Shown here one piece after another: positions 36,770 to 45,374 of a DNA stretch of 64,000 bases (the first letter of the stretch is position 1; every line of letters begins with the position of its first letter). Under the pieces are notes generated by a model. The model searched no databases and had not been told where the DNA came from. It was given only the letters and a program-made list of their open reading frames with translations. The DNA comes from Pseudomonas cavernae (GTDB lineage Bacteria > Pseudomonadota > Gammaproteobacteria > Pseudomonadales > Pseudomonadaceae), in assembly GCF_003595175.1 (NCBI RefSeq), contig NZ_CP032419.1, positions 3,472,001 through 3,536,000 on the forward strand. Direction: 5' to 3'. Made by a program: the position numbers and the translations under genes.

Positions 36770-38230
36770 ATGACCAGCGATGTGAATATCGATCCCCATC
36801 AGCCCCTGTTCGACGTGTCGCCCGACCGAGGCCGAGCCTGGTGGCAAAGCGCGCTCGGACCGTTGCGACGGCTGAATCGCTCAACCTTGTTCGGCATCCT
36901 GGCCACCCTGGTTCTTGGCATGACCATGGCTTTCGTCGGCCAACTGGTCAGCACCCGCATCGAGCATGCCTCAGCCGAAAGCGCCGGCGAGGCCGCTGCT
37001 CTCTATATGGAGGCGTTTCTCGAGCCCTATGTGCAAGAACTAGGGGGCGAGAACGATCTCTCCGCCGCCAGCATCCAGGCCATCGACCGTCTGATGTCGA
37101 GCACTTCGCTCAACGAGCACATCGTTTCGGTGAAGATCTGGCGGCCGGATGCCACCATTCTCTACAGCACCGACAAGAGCGAGGAGCACAAGAACTACCC
37201 CAAGGAGGAGATCGCCCGGGCCGCGCGGGGTGAGATCGTCACCAGCCTCAGCCCGCTCGAGGCAGAGGAGAACCACTTCGAGCGCAGCCTGAACGAACCA
37301 CTGTACGAAACCTATGCGCCCTTGCGCCAGTTCGGCACCGGCAAGATTCTCGCGGTGGGCGAGTTCTACGAGCAGAAGCACGAGATCGTCAGCCTCCAGC
37401 AGGAGGTCTGGGCGGTGATCATCGCCGCGACCCTGGCGATGATCCTGCTGCTGTTCTTCATCGTCCGGCGTGGCGACCAGATCATCGAGCAGCAGCAGCT
37501 GGCCCTACGCCAGCAGATGCAGGAGCAAGCGCAATTGCACCTGCAGAACGCCGCCCTGCAAGACCGGATCACCACCGCCAACCACGAATTCTCGCGCATC
37601 AGCGAATTGATCCTGCGCCGCCTCGGTGCCGATCTGCATGACGGCCCCGCCCAGCTGCTGAGCCTGATTCTGCTGCGCCTGGACGAGCTGGCCGAACTGC
37701 AGGAGCGCTATCGGCTGGACAGTGCCCACCAGGACAGCGACACCGTGGAAACCATCCGCAGTGCCGCCCAAGACGCCCTGCGCGAAGTGCGCAACCTCTC
37801 GCGCGGCCTGGCCCTGCCGGAAATCAATGAGCTGACCCTGAGCCAGGAGCTGGCGCTGGTCACCCACCGCCACGAGCAGCGCTCCGAAACCAAGGTCGAA
37901 CTGCACCTCGACGGACTGCCCGAGCAGATCCCCCCGCTGCACAAGATCTGCCTCTATCGCTTCGCCGAGGAGGCGCTGAACAATGCCGTCCGGCATGCCG
38001 GCGGCAAGGGCCAGAGCCTCAGCGCAAGCTATCGGGACGGCATTCTGGAACTGGTGGTAGCGGACGCCGGCCCGGGGATCAACCAGTCCCCCCCCGCGCA
38101 GGCCAGCCACGAGCGTTCCCGCCTGGGCCTGGAAGGCATGCGTTACCGAGTCGAGTCGCTGGGTGGCCTGTTCAACATCGACTCCCCCCCTGGCCAGGGC
38201 ACCCGCGTCAGCGCTCAGTTCACGCTCTGA
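36770..38230 (+). CDS. NarX/DegS-type sensor histidine kinase, 486 aa
   Basis: Helix 38-60, a periplasmic sensor of about 150 residues (61-212), helix 213-232, a coiled coil (235-275), then HisKA_3 with H290 (LGADLHDGPAQLL) and an HATPase with EEALNNAVRHAGG, VADAGPGI and GLEGMRYRVESLGG. Such kinases signal to LuxR-type regulators. Its stop codon abuts the stop of the convergent response regulator at 38231, so the pair are adjacent but transcribed toward each other. The periplasmic domain is not a known sensor to my eye. AGGAATTGCCCGG precedes the start. Confidence 0.92.
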   Translation: MTSDVNIDPHQPLFDVSPDRGRAWWQSALGPLRRLNRSTLFGILATLVLGMTMAFVGQLVSTRIEHASAESAGEAAALYMEAFLEPYVQELGGENDLSAASIQAIDRLMSSTSLNEHIVSVKIWRPDATILYSTDKSEEHKNYPKEEIARAARGEIVTSLSPLEAEENHFERSLNEPLYETYAPLRQFGTGKILAVGEFYEQKHEIVSLQQEVWAVIIAATLAMILLLFFIVRRGDQIIEQQQLALRQQMQEQAQLHLQNAALQDRITTANHEFSRISELILRRLGADLHDGPAQLLSLILLRLDELAELQERYRLDSAHQDSDTVETIRSAAQDALREVRNLSRGLALPEINELTLSQELALVTHRHEQRSETKVELHLDGLPEQIPPLHKICLYRFAEEALNNAVRHAGGKGQSLSASYRDGILELVVADAGPGINQSPPAQASHERSRLGLEGMRYRVESLGGLFNIDSPPGQGTRVSAQFTL

Positions 38231-38935
38231 TCAGCGCTTCGAATCGTCGTCCGGTTCATCACGCGGCGGCAGGCGGCTGCTGATAGCCGCCGCGCGCTCG
38301 TTGGCCCAGTGCTGGCGGGCCGCGGTGACTGCCTCGACGCGATTACGCGCATGCAGCTTGTTCATCACATTGGTCATGTGGTGTTTGACGGTTTTCTCGC
38401 TGAGACCGAAGGTGTCCGCGACCTCCCGGTTAGTCCGCCCCAGTGCGACCTCACGGATGATGTCTTCCTCGCGCGGAGTCAGCTCCACCTTGCGGCCCCC
38501 CTGCTCCCTGGCATGACTGAGGTTGCTGAGCACGCGATTGGCGAACTGCGGGGTGATGAACACTTCGCCGGCGGCGACATTGCGCACCGCCTGCACCAGA
38601 TCCGGGCCGCTGATGCCTTTCAGCACATAGCCATGGGCGCCGGCCTCGAGGGCGGCATAGACGTCATCCTCGGATTCCGACACGGTCAGCATCAGCACCT
38701 TGACCGTCGGCTGGGCAACGGAAATGGCGCGCACGGCGGCGAAGGTGTCGCCGGGCATGTTCACGTCCATCAGCAGCACATCGGGCTGCAAGCGCTCGGC
38801 GATGCTTTGCGCCTCATCGGCGGAGCCGCCCTGCTCCACCACTTCGAAATCCTTGACCCTAGCCAAGGTCGAGGCGACCCCCTGGCGCAACAAGGGGTGA
38901 TCGTCAACGATGCCGATCCGTATCCTGGAAGTCAT
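38231..38935 (-). CDS. LuxR/NarL-family response regulator, 234 aa
   Basis: Receiver domain with D11-D12, phosphoacceptor D57 (VLLMDVNMPG), T of MLTVS and K of VLKGIS; LuxR helix-turn-helix at about 150-210 (LTPREEDIIREVALGRTNREVADTFGLSEKTVKHHMTNVMNKL). The tail is charged and probably disordered. Start at 38935 (MTSRIRIGIVDDHP). It is convergent with the NarX-like kinase, which is its likely partner by proximity. Separate promoters would allow independent control of kinase and regulator. Confidence 0.93.
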   Translation of the reverse strand: MTSRIRIGIVDDHPLLRQGVASTLARVKDFEVVEQGGSADEAQSIAERLQPDVLLMDVNMPGDTFAAVRAISVAQPTVKVLMLTVSESEDDVYAALEAGAHGYVLKGISGPDLVQAVRNVAAGEVFITPQFANRVLSNLSHAREQGGRKVELTPREEDIIREVALGRTNREVADTFGLSEKTVKHHMTNVMNKLHARNRVEAVTAARQHWANERAAAISSRLPPRDEPDDDSKR

Positions 38936-39073
38936 GGTGTCCCTCTGTATTTCTTGGATTGGCGAAAACCAAGCCTTGCTCACCCTCCCCGGCGATCCAG
39001 CTTGTTTTGAGCAGTATGCAGCAGATTACTCTACCGTCTACCGGCGCGCGCCCCTATCGTCAAGAGCAAGCCG

Positions 39074-40006
39074 TCAGGGGCCGGCACCGACGATTGCCTC
39101 GTCCGCCTCCAGCGAGGCCGGCAGGCTGTCGCGCAGGAACTCCACCCAGGTCTTGATCTTGGCGTCCAGATACTGCCGCGAGGGGTACAGGGCATAGACG
39201 TTCAGCCGTTGCAGCCGATAGTGCGGCAGCACCCGCACCAGGCTGCCGTCGCACAGGCCGTCGACGGCCGAATACACCGGGAGTACGCCGATGCCCATGC
39301 CGCAGCGGATCGCCTCGGTCATGCCGTCGCCGACGTTGACCTGGAACGGTGAATTGCCGAGGGTGATCATTTCCTGGCCGAAAGGGCCGTCGAACACCCA
39401 CTTGTCCAATGCAATCACCGGACTGAGCAGCCGCAGGCAATCGTGCTCGGCCAGTTCCGCCAGCGCCTTCGGCTGGCCGCAGCGGGCGAGATAGTCCGGC
39501 GAGGCGCAGAGGATGCTGTAGGTCTTGCCGATGCGCTGCGACACCAGGCCGGAGTCGGGTAGCTCCGTGGCCACTACCACGGCCACGTCATACCCCTCGT
39601 CGAGCAGGTCGGGCATACGGTTGGCCATGGTCAATTCGACCGTCACCGCCGGGTAAAGCTGGCGGTATGCGGCGATGGCGCGGATCACATAATGCTGGCC
39701 GATGCCGGTCATCGAATGCATCTTCAGCTTACCCGCCGGCCTCGCGTGGGCATCGCCGGCCTCGGCCTCGGCTTCGTCGATATAGGCAAGAATCTGCTCG
39801 CAACGCAGCAGATAGCGCTGGCCGGCCTCGGTCAGGGCGATACGCCGGGTGGTGCGGTTGAGCAGCCGTGCGCGCAGGTGCGTCTCGAGGCTCGCCACCG
39901 CGCGGGAAACATAGGCGGTGGTGGTGTTCAGCTGCTGGGCAGCGCCGGTGAAGCTGCCGGTTTCCGCTACGCTGACGAAGGCGCGCATGGTTTGCAGAGT
40001 GTCCAT
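39074..40006 (-). CDS. LysR-family regulator of the adjacent efflux operon, 310 aa
   Basis: LysR helix-turn-helix (MDTLQTMRAFVSVAETGSFTGAAQQLNTTTAYVSRAVASLETHL) and effector domain (LKMHSMTGIGQHYVIRAIAAYRQLYPAVTVELTMANRMPDLL, CGMGIGVLPVYSAVDG). This is the CrgA/YhcS-like group. It is divergent from the outer membrane factor-FUSC-HlyD operon, with a LysR-type inverted repeat at 40056-40076 in between. It probably activates the efflux genes on binding an aromatic acid. Confidence 0.92.
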   Translation of the reverse strand: MDTLQTMRAFVSVAETGSFTGAAQQLNTTTAYVSRAVASLETHLRARLLNRTTRRIALTEAGQRYLLRCEQILAYIDEAEAEAGDAHARPAGKLKMHSMTGIGQHYVIRAIAAYRQLYPAVTVELTMANRMPDLLDEGYDVAVVVATELPDSGLVSQRIGKTYSILCASPDYLARCGQPKALAELAEHDCLRLLSPVIALDKWVFDGPFGQEMITLGNSPFQVNVGDGMTEAIRCGMGIGVLPVYSAVDGLCDGSLVRVLPHYRLQRLNVYALYPSRQYLDAKIKTWVEFLRDSLPASLEADEAIVGAGP

Positions 40007-40055
40007 AGACGGCCCGATTGGAGAAGGGAGGCGCGATTGTGGCATACCGGATACG

Positions 40056-40076
40056 GTCGATTATTACAGAATCGAC
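40056..40076. promoter_or_regulatory. LysR-type box
   Basis: GTCGATT-ATTACAG-AATCGAC, a perfect 7-bp inverted repeat with a T-N11-A core, between the divergent LysR gene and efflux operon. Confidence 0.65.
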
Positions 40077-40188
40077 AATAAATCATCGCAGTTTGCCCAG
40101 CTTATGCCGCTATCCCGGTCTTTCTACAATGCCGTCCCATCTGCCCGAGCATTTGCGGCATTTCTCTCCCCGCCCAGGACCAGCAAGC

Positions 40189-41688
40189 GTGTCGTCACGA
40201 CTCCCACGCGGACTGACTTTCGTCAGCGCCTTTGTCATTTTCTCAATAATCGCCGGGTGCATGAGCACTGGCGGCATCGCCCCGCACGAGCAGCATCTTG
40301 ACGCCGCGCAACTGGCCACCGATGCCGCCATCCAGGCCGCCAACCGCGATGCCGGCTGGCCGCAGGAGCGCTGGTGGACCCAGTACGGCGACCCGCAACT
40401 GGACGCCTGGATCGACAACGCGCTGCAAGGCAACCCGACCCTGGCCGAGGCGGCGGCGCGCATCCGCCAGGCACTGGCCATCGCCGGCGCGACCGAGGCC
40501 GCCGAAGCGCCACAGGTCAACGCCGAGGTCAAGCTGCAGCGCCATCACTGGCCGACCGACTTCTTCTACGGCCCCGGCGAGTTGGCCGACACCACCAGCT
40601 GGAACAACGAGGCCGCCCTCGGCCTCAGCTATGCCCTGGACCTCTGGGGCCGCGAGCGCAGCAATAGCGAGCGCGCACAGAACTTCGCCTACATGGCCGC
40701 CGCCGAGGCGCGGGCGGCGCAGCTGGAGCTGGAGAGCAACATCGTCCGCACCTACGTGATGCTCTCGCTGCGGTACGCCCAGCTGGACATCGGCCACGCC
40801 ATGCTCAAGCAGCAGCAGGAGCTGCTCGAGCTCGCCCAACGCCGCCTGCGCGGCGGGCTCGGCACCGAATTCGAGGTCAGCCAGGCGCAGGTGCCGCTGC
40901 CGGAAACCCACCGCAGGATCGACGCCCTGGAAGAAGCCATCGCGCTCAACCGCAACCAACTCGCCGCCCTCGCCGGCCAGGGACCGGGCGCCGCGGCGGC
41001 GATCAAGCGTCCACAGCTGAAGCTGGATGCCGCTCCCGGTCTGCCTTCGCAACTGCCCGCCGAACTGCTCGGCCGCCGCCCGGACGTGGTCGCCAGCCGC
41101 TGGCAGGTCGCCGCCCAGGCCAAAGGCGTGGACGTGGCCCGCGCCGGCTTCTATCCCAATGTCGACCTAATCGCCAGCATCGGCTACAACGCGGTCCAGG
41201 GCAGCATGCTGGGGTTCTTCAAGGGCAGCAAATTCAACTACTCGGTCGGCCCGGCCGTCAGCCTGCCGATCTTCGACGGCGGCCGCCTGCGCGGCGAGCT
41301 CGGCGAGGCCGCGGCGGCCTACGACGCGGCTGTCGCGCAGTACAACCAGACACTGGTGAACGCCCTCAAGGACATCTCCGACCAGCTCATCCGCCTGCAC
41401 TCGGCCGAGCAACAGGCGAAGTTCGCCGCGCAGTCGGTCAAAGCCGCGCGCACCGCCTACCAGCTGGCCCAGGAGGCCTACGAGGGCGGCCTGACCGACT
41501 ACCTCAACGTGCTGCAGGCGCAGACCAGCCTGTTCCAGCAGCAGCTCACCCAGCAGAAGGTCGAGGCCACCCGCCTGGCGGTGCGCGCCGATCTGCTGGT
41601 GGCGCTCGGCGGCGGCCTGATGGCGAGCGGCGACAGCCCGCCGCCGGCCGGGCTGGTGCCGCAGACCGTCCCGGTCAAGGCACCTTGA
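40189..41688 (+). CDS. Outer membrane efflux lipoprotein (NodT/OprM family), 499 aa
   Basis: Lipobox IAGC after a hydrophobic leader (LTFVSAFVIFSIIAGC). The mature protein is a TolC-like channel: WWTQYGDPQLDAWIDNALQGNPTLAEAAARIRQA, LGLSYALDLWGRERS, FYPNVDLIASIGY, VGPAVSLPIFDGGRLRGEL, YQLAQEAYEGGLTDYLNVLQAQTSLFQQQ. GTG at 40189 with AGGA upstream gives the most natural signal peptide; ATG at 40129 would add 20 residues. First gene of an efflux operon, with the FUSC gene starting 2 bp after its stop. Confidence 0.9.
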   Translation: MSSRLPRGLTFVSAFVIFSIIAGCMSTGGIAPHEQHLDAAQLATDAAIQAANRDAGWPQERWWTQYGDPQLDAWIDNALQGNPTLAEAAARIRQALAIAGATEAAEAPQVNAEVKLQRHHWPTDFFYGPGELADTTSWNNEAALGLSYALDLWGRERSNSERAQNFAYMAAAEARAAQLELESNIVRTYVMLSLRYAQLDIGHAMLKQQQELLELAQRRLRGGLGTEFEVSQAQVPLPETHRRIDALEEAIALNRNQLAALAGQGPGAAAAIKRPQLKLDAAPGLPSQLPAELLGRRPDVVASRWQVAAQAKGVDVARAGFYPNVDLIASIGYNAVQGSMLGFFKGSKFNYSVGPAVSLPIFDGGRLRGELGEAAAAYDAAVAQYNQTLVNALKDISDQLIRLHSAEQQAKFAAQSVKAARTAYQLAQEAYEGGLTDYLNVLQAQTSLFQQQLTQQKVEATRLAVRADLLVALGGGLMASGDSPPPAGLVPQTVPVKAP

Positions 41689-41689
41689 G

Positions 41690-43894
41690 ATGAGCCAGCC
41701 CATCGACCTGTCCCCCGCCCCGCCCGGCCTCGAGGCGCTGCGCCGCGCGCTCTACGAGTGGGCGCGCAGCGACGGCGTGACCTGGGTCTACATCGCCAAG
41801 GTGCTCAGCGCCGCCTTCCTCACCCTGTGGCTGGCCATGCGCCTGGAACTGCCGCAGCCGAGCACCGCCTGCGTCACCGTGTTCATCGTCATGCAGCCGC
41901 AGAGCGGGCAGGTGTTCGCCAAGAGCTTCTACCGGCTGATCGGCACTCTCATCGGCCTCAGCGTGATGATGGTGCTGGTCGCCCTGTTCGCCCAGGAGCG
42001 CGTGCTGTTCCTGCTCAGCGCGGCGATCTGGATCGGCCTGTGCACCGCCGGCGCCGCCCGCTACCGCGACTTCCGCGCCTATGCCTGCGTGCTGGCCGGC
42101 TACACCGCCACGCTGATCGGCATTCCCGCCACCACCCACCCGGAAGCCGCCTTCATGCAGGCGCTTTGGCGGGTGCTGGAGATCAGCCTGGCGATCGGCT
42201 GCACCGCCCTGGTCAGCGCCGTGCTGCTGCCGCAGACCACCACCGCCGCACTGCGCAACGCGCTCTACCTGCGCTTCGGCACCTTCGCCGGCTTCATGCT
42301 CGACGGCCTGCGCCAGCGGCTCGACCGCCCGGCGTTCAGCGCCGGCAACGTGCGCTTCGCCAGCGAGGCGGTCGGCCTGGAAGCGCTGCGCACGGCAAGC
42401 ACCTTCGAAGACCCGCACATGCGCCTGCGCAGCCGCCGACTGGCGCGCCTGAACAGCGAGTTCATGACCCTGACCACGCGCTTCCACGCCCTCTATCGAC
42501 TGCGGGAACGGCTACGCGGCCAGGGTCGCGAAGCCCTGCTGGAAACCCTGCAACCCTGCCTGGCGCCGCTTCTGGCGCTGTTCGAACAACTGCGCGAACG
42601 TCCGCCGACGGTCAATGACGCCGCCCGCCTCGCCGACCGTCTGATGGCCCTGGGCGCCGAGTTGCGTGCCGGCATCCGCACCGCCCGCGCGCAGCTCGGC
42701 GCCAGCTATGGCGATGGCGATGGCGATGGCGATGGCGAAGCCCTGCTCGACTTCGACAGCGCCGCCGAACTGCTCTTCCGACTGGTCGACGACCTGCACA
42801 ACTACGCCCTGACCCATGCCTCGCTGGCCGCCCACCACCATGAACGCGAGCAGTGGGAGCAGGGCTTCACCACCAAGGCCAACCCGCTCGCCGCGCTGGT
42901 GGCCGGCGCCCGCACCGGGCTGACCGTCCTGCTGTTTGGCACCTTCTGGATCTACAGCGCCTGGCCCAGCGGCGGCACCTTCGCCCTCAACGCGGTGGCC
43001 ATCCTGGCCCTGGTGTCGTCGTCGCCGAATCCACCGCGCATGGCCCTGCAGATGGCCGGCGGTACCGCCATCGCCGCGGTACTCGGCATCGCCGTCGGCC
43101 TGTTCGTGCTGCCGCGCATCGACGGCTTCGTGATGCTCTGCCTGGTGCTGGCGCCGGTGTTCGCCTTCGGCGCCTTCCTCAGCACCCGCCCACGCTGGGC
43201 CGGCCTCGGCGCCGGCCTGCTGATCTTCTTCAGCACCGGCACGGTGCCGGCCAACCACACGCTGTTCGACCCCGCCACGCTGATCAACACCTACCTCGCC
43301 CTGCTCCTGTCGATGCTGATCTCCGCCGCCCTGGTCGCCGTGGTCCTGCCGCCCAATGCCCCCTGGATGTGGCGCCACCTGGAGCGCGACCTGCGCCGGC
43401 GGATCGTTTACGCGGTCAGCGCTCCGGCGCAGAACCTGGTCACCGGTTTCGAGAGCGGCACCCGCGATCTGGTGGTGCAGGCCTACGGCCTGGCCGCGGC
43501 CAACCCGCAGGTGCAGCGCGACCTGCTGCGCTGGATGTTCCTGGTGCTGGAGGTCGGCCACGCGGTGATCGAGCTGCGCCGCGAGCAGGCCGTCCTGCCG
43601 GAACGGCCCGTCTACGCCGAACGCAAGCCCTGGCGCCGCGCCATCCGCGTGCTCGGCCGGGCGCTGATCCGCCTGTTCGTCCAGCCCAGCGCGGATAACC
43701 GCCAGCGTGCCCTGCTGGCCGTCGAGCGCGCCATCGCCAGCGCCCAGGCCGCCGCCGAACCCTACGAACTGCACTTCGAGCAGGCGCCGGTGCGGCGGGT
43801 GCTGAGCTACCTGCACTTCATCCGCACCTCGCTGCTCGACCCGCAGTCGCCGCTGCCACCGCTCCTCGAACCGGAAGCCGACCATGCCGCGTGA
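41690..43894 (+). CDS. FUSC-family inner-membrane efflux protein (AaeB-like), 734 aa
   Basis: Two blocks of about five helices each (residues 20-185 and 405-560), each followed by a soluble domain, as in AaeB. Typical strings: FLTLWLAMRLELPQPSTACVTVFIVMQPQSGQVFAKSFYRLIGTL, LVAGARTGLTVLLFGTFWIYSAWPSGG, RMALQMAGGTAIAAVLG. AaeB exports aromatic carboxylic acids such as p-hydroxybenzoate. The segment at 42708-42737 is a hexanucleotide repeat coding Gly-Asp. It overlaps the DUF1656 gene by 11 bp, so the operon is coupled. Confidence 0.92.
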   Translation: MSQPIDLSPAPPGLEALRRALYEWARSDGVTWVYIAKVLSAAFLTLWLAMRLELPQPSTACVTVFIVMQPQSGQVFAKSFYRLIGTLIGLSVMMVLVALFAQERVLFLLSAAIWIGLCTAGAARYRDFRAYACVLAGYTATLIGIPATTHPEAAFMQALWRVLEISLAIGCTALVSAVLLPQTTTAALRNALYLRFGTFAGFMLDGLRQRLDRPAFSAGNVRFASEAVGLEALRTASTFEDPHMRLRSRRLARLNSEFMTLTTRFHALYRLRERLRGQGREALLETLQPCLAPLLALFEQLRERPPTVNDAARLADRLMALGAELRAGIRTARAQLGASYGDGDGDGDGEALLDFDSAAELLFRLVDDLHNYALTHASLAAHHHEREQWEQGFTTKANPLAALVAGARTGLTVLLFGTFWIYSAWPSGGTFALNAVAILALVSSSPNPPRMALQMAGGTAIAAVLGIAVGLFVLPRIDGFVMLCLVLAPVFAFGAFLSTRPRWAGLGAGLLIFFSTGTVPANHTLFDPATLINTYLALLLSMLISAALVAVVLPPNAPWMWRHLERDLRRRIVYAVSAPAQNLVTGFESGTRDLVVQAYGLAAANPQVQRDLLRWMFLVLEVGHAVIELRREQAVLPERPVYAERKPWRRAIRVLGRALIRLFVQPSADNRQRALLAVERAIASAQAAAEPYELHFEQAPVRRVLSYLHFIRTSLLDPQSPLPPLLEPEADHAA
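42708..42737 (+). repeat. In-frame ATGGCG hexanucleotide repeat (5 units)
   Basis: Five perfect ATGGCG units inside the FUSC gene, encoding alternating Gly and Asp in the cytosolic loop. A unit length of six keeps the frame whatever the copy number. Confidence 0.85.
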
Positions 43895-44084
43895 AATCGC
43901 CCTGCACGGTGTTTACCTGCCCACCGTGACCCTGTTGTTCGTCGTCGCCCTGGTGCTGAGCTGGGGCCTCGACCGCCTGCTCGCCTGGATCGGCCTGTAC
44001 CGCTTCACCTGGCACCCGGCGCTGTTCCGCGTCAGCCTGTTCGCCTGTCTCTATGGCGGCATGGCCCTTTATGTCTATCGCTAA
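43884..44084 (+). CDS. DUF1656 small membrane protein (AaeX-like), 66 aa
   Basis: Two hydrophobic helices (LPTVTLLFVVALVLSWGLDRLLAWIGLY and LFRVSLFACLYGGMALYVY) around a short loop, with the start MPREIALHGVYLP typical of DUF1656/AaeX. It always sits between FUSC and HlyD genes and probably helps assemble the pump. The start overlaps the FUSC stop by 11 bp, and the HlyD gene follows after 3 bp. Confidence 0.92.
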   Translation: MPREIALHGVYLPTVTLLFVVALVLSWGLDRLLAWIGLYRFTWHPALFRVSLFACLYGGMALYVYR

Positions 44085-44087
44085 CCC

Positions 44088-44987
44088 ATGAGCCCGAGCA
44101 TGACTCTCAAATCCGTCTTCAGCGTATTGGTAACCCTGATCATCCTGGTCGCGGCCGTGCTGATTGGCCGCAGCCTGTGGACCCACTATATGGACTCGCC
44201 GTGGACCCGCGACGGCCGCGTGCGCGCCGAGGTGATCAACGTCGCCGCCGACGTCTCCGGCCTGGTGGTGGAGGTACCGGTGCGCGACAACCAGGCGGTG
44301 AAGAAGGGCGACCTGCTGATGCAAATCGACCCGGCACACTACGAAATCGCCGTGCAACAGGCCGAAGCCCTGGTCGCCTCGCGCAAGGCCACCCTGGACA
44401 TGCGCCGGCTCAACGCCAAGCGCCGCGCGGCGATGGACGGCCGCGTGGTCTCGCGCGAGAGCCTCGACGACGCCAGCAACACCGCCGCCGCCGCCGAGGC
44501 CGATTACCAGCAGGCGCAGGCCTCGCTGGCGGCGGCGCGCCTCAACCTGGAACGGACCCGCGTGCTGGCGCCGGTCGACGGTTACGTCACCAACCTCCAG
44601 GTGTATGCCGGCGACTATGCGCGCGCCGGCGAGGCCAAGCTGGCGGTGGTCGACCGCAACTCCTACTGGATCTACGGCTACTTCGAGGAAACCAAGCTGC
44701 CGCACCTGCGCGTGGGCGACCCGGTGGAGGTCCAGCTGATGAGCGGGCAGCAGATCAAGGGCCATGTGGACAGCATCGCCCGCGCCATCTACGACCGCGA
44801 CAACCCGCAGAGCCGCGAACTGATCGCCGACGTCAACCCGACCTTCAACTGGGTGCGCCTGGCCCAGCGCATCCCGGTGCGCATCCATATCGACGAAGTG
44901 GCGGACGGCGTGCTGCTGTCCGCCGGCATGACCGGTACGGTGATCGTCCACCCGCGGCGCGAGGACAACGCCGAGACCGCGCAGTAG
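44088..44987 (+). CDS. HlyD/AaeA-like periplasmic adaptor, 299 aa
   Basis: One N-terminal helix (about 8-27), lipoyl-like halves (VINVAADVSGLVVEVPVRDNQAVKKGDLLMQIDP and RVLAPVDGYVTNLQVYAGDYA), a coiled coil between them (90-150) and a beta-barrel domain with YFEETKLPHLRVGDPVEVQLM. It joins the FUSC pump to the outer membrane channel. Last gene of the four-gene operon 40189-44987. There is no obvious terminator just after its stop. Confidence 0.93.
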   Translation: MSPSMTLKSVFSVLVTLIILVAAVLIGRSLWTHYMDSPWTRDGRVRAEVINVAADVSGLVVEVPVRDNQAVKKGDLLMQIDPAHYEIAVQQAEALVASRKATLDMRRLNAKRRAAMDGRVVSRESLDDASNTAAAAEADYQQAQASLAAARLNLERTRVLAPVDGYVTNLQVYAGDYARAGEAKLAVVDRNSYWIYGYFEETKLPHLRVGDPVEVQLMSGQQIKGHVDSIARAIYDRDNPQSRELIADVNPTFNWVRLAQRIPVRIHIDEVADGVLLSAGMTGTVIVHPRREDNAETAQ

Positions 44988-45105
44988 TCCTGCGCCCCTG
45001 CGAATCAAGCAGGACGCGCCGTACGCGCCGCTTACCCGGGTTATGCACGCTGCCCTGCCGGAAGCGATTGTGGCGCCCCCTACCCAAGCGCCCCGCGCCG
45101 GCTCA

Positions 45106-45119
45106 TTGATCCGGATCAA
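45106..45119. promoter_or_regulatory. Perfect Anr/FNR box
   Basis: TTGAT-CCGG-ATCAA, an exact match to the TTGATNNNNATCAA site bound by FNR and the Pseudomonas homologue Anr under low oxygen. A TAGTTT -10-like hexamer at 45141-45146 would set transcription near 45154, putting the box centre at about -41.5, the standard class II activator position. Confidence 0.7.
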
Positions 45120-45153
45120 GATCCGCCCCGGCGGTTGGCGTAGTTTGGAAACC

Positions 45154-45240
45154 CTAGAAGGTCGTTTCCCCTCCCTGAGCGACCTCCCTTCTGGCCTTCC
45201 CTTGGAGCGTGCGCGCTCGTTGTCGAGGGAAGGCCGTTTT
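45154..45240 (+). ncRNA. Candidate Anr-activated small RNA
   Basis: From the inferred start near 45154 the transcript would form hairpin 1 (AGAAGGTCG at 45156 pairing with CGAC and CTTCT to 45192) with loop TTTCCCCTCCCTGAG. It ends in a long hairpin, GGCCTTCCCT (45193-45202) with AGGGAAGGCC (45226-45235), followed by GTTTTA, an intrinsic terminator shape. CCTCCC occurs in the loop and again in the 3' side of hairpin 1. CCUCC is complementary to Shine-Dalgarno sequences, as in several trans-acting sRNAs. No reading frame fits. Alternative: an attenuated leader of sstT (start 45375). The remainder of the 387-bp gap holds no gene. Confidence 0.5.
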
Positions 45241-45374
45241 ATCGCAGCCGGTCCGAGAAGGCGCGAGGAGCGGGCCATGCGCCTCGATAATCCGTGAACT
45301 CCGCCCCTTTTCCGTGGCGCACGCGGCGCGATCCCGTCCGCCTGACCTGAACCCATCGCATCGAGGCTGCTGTC

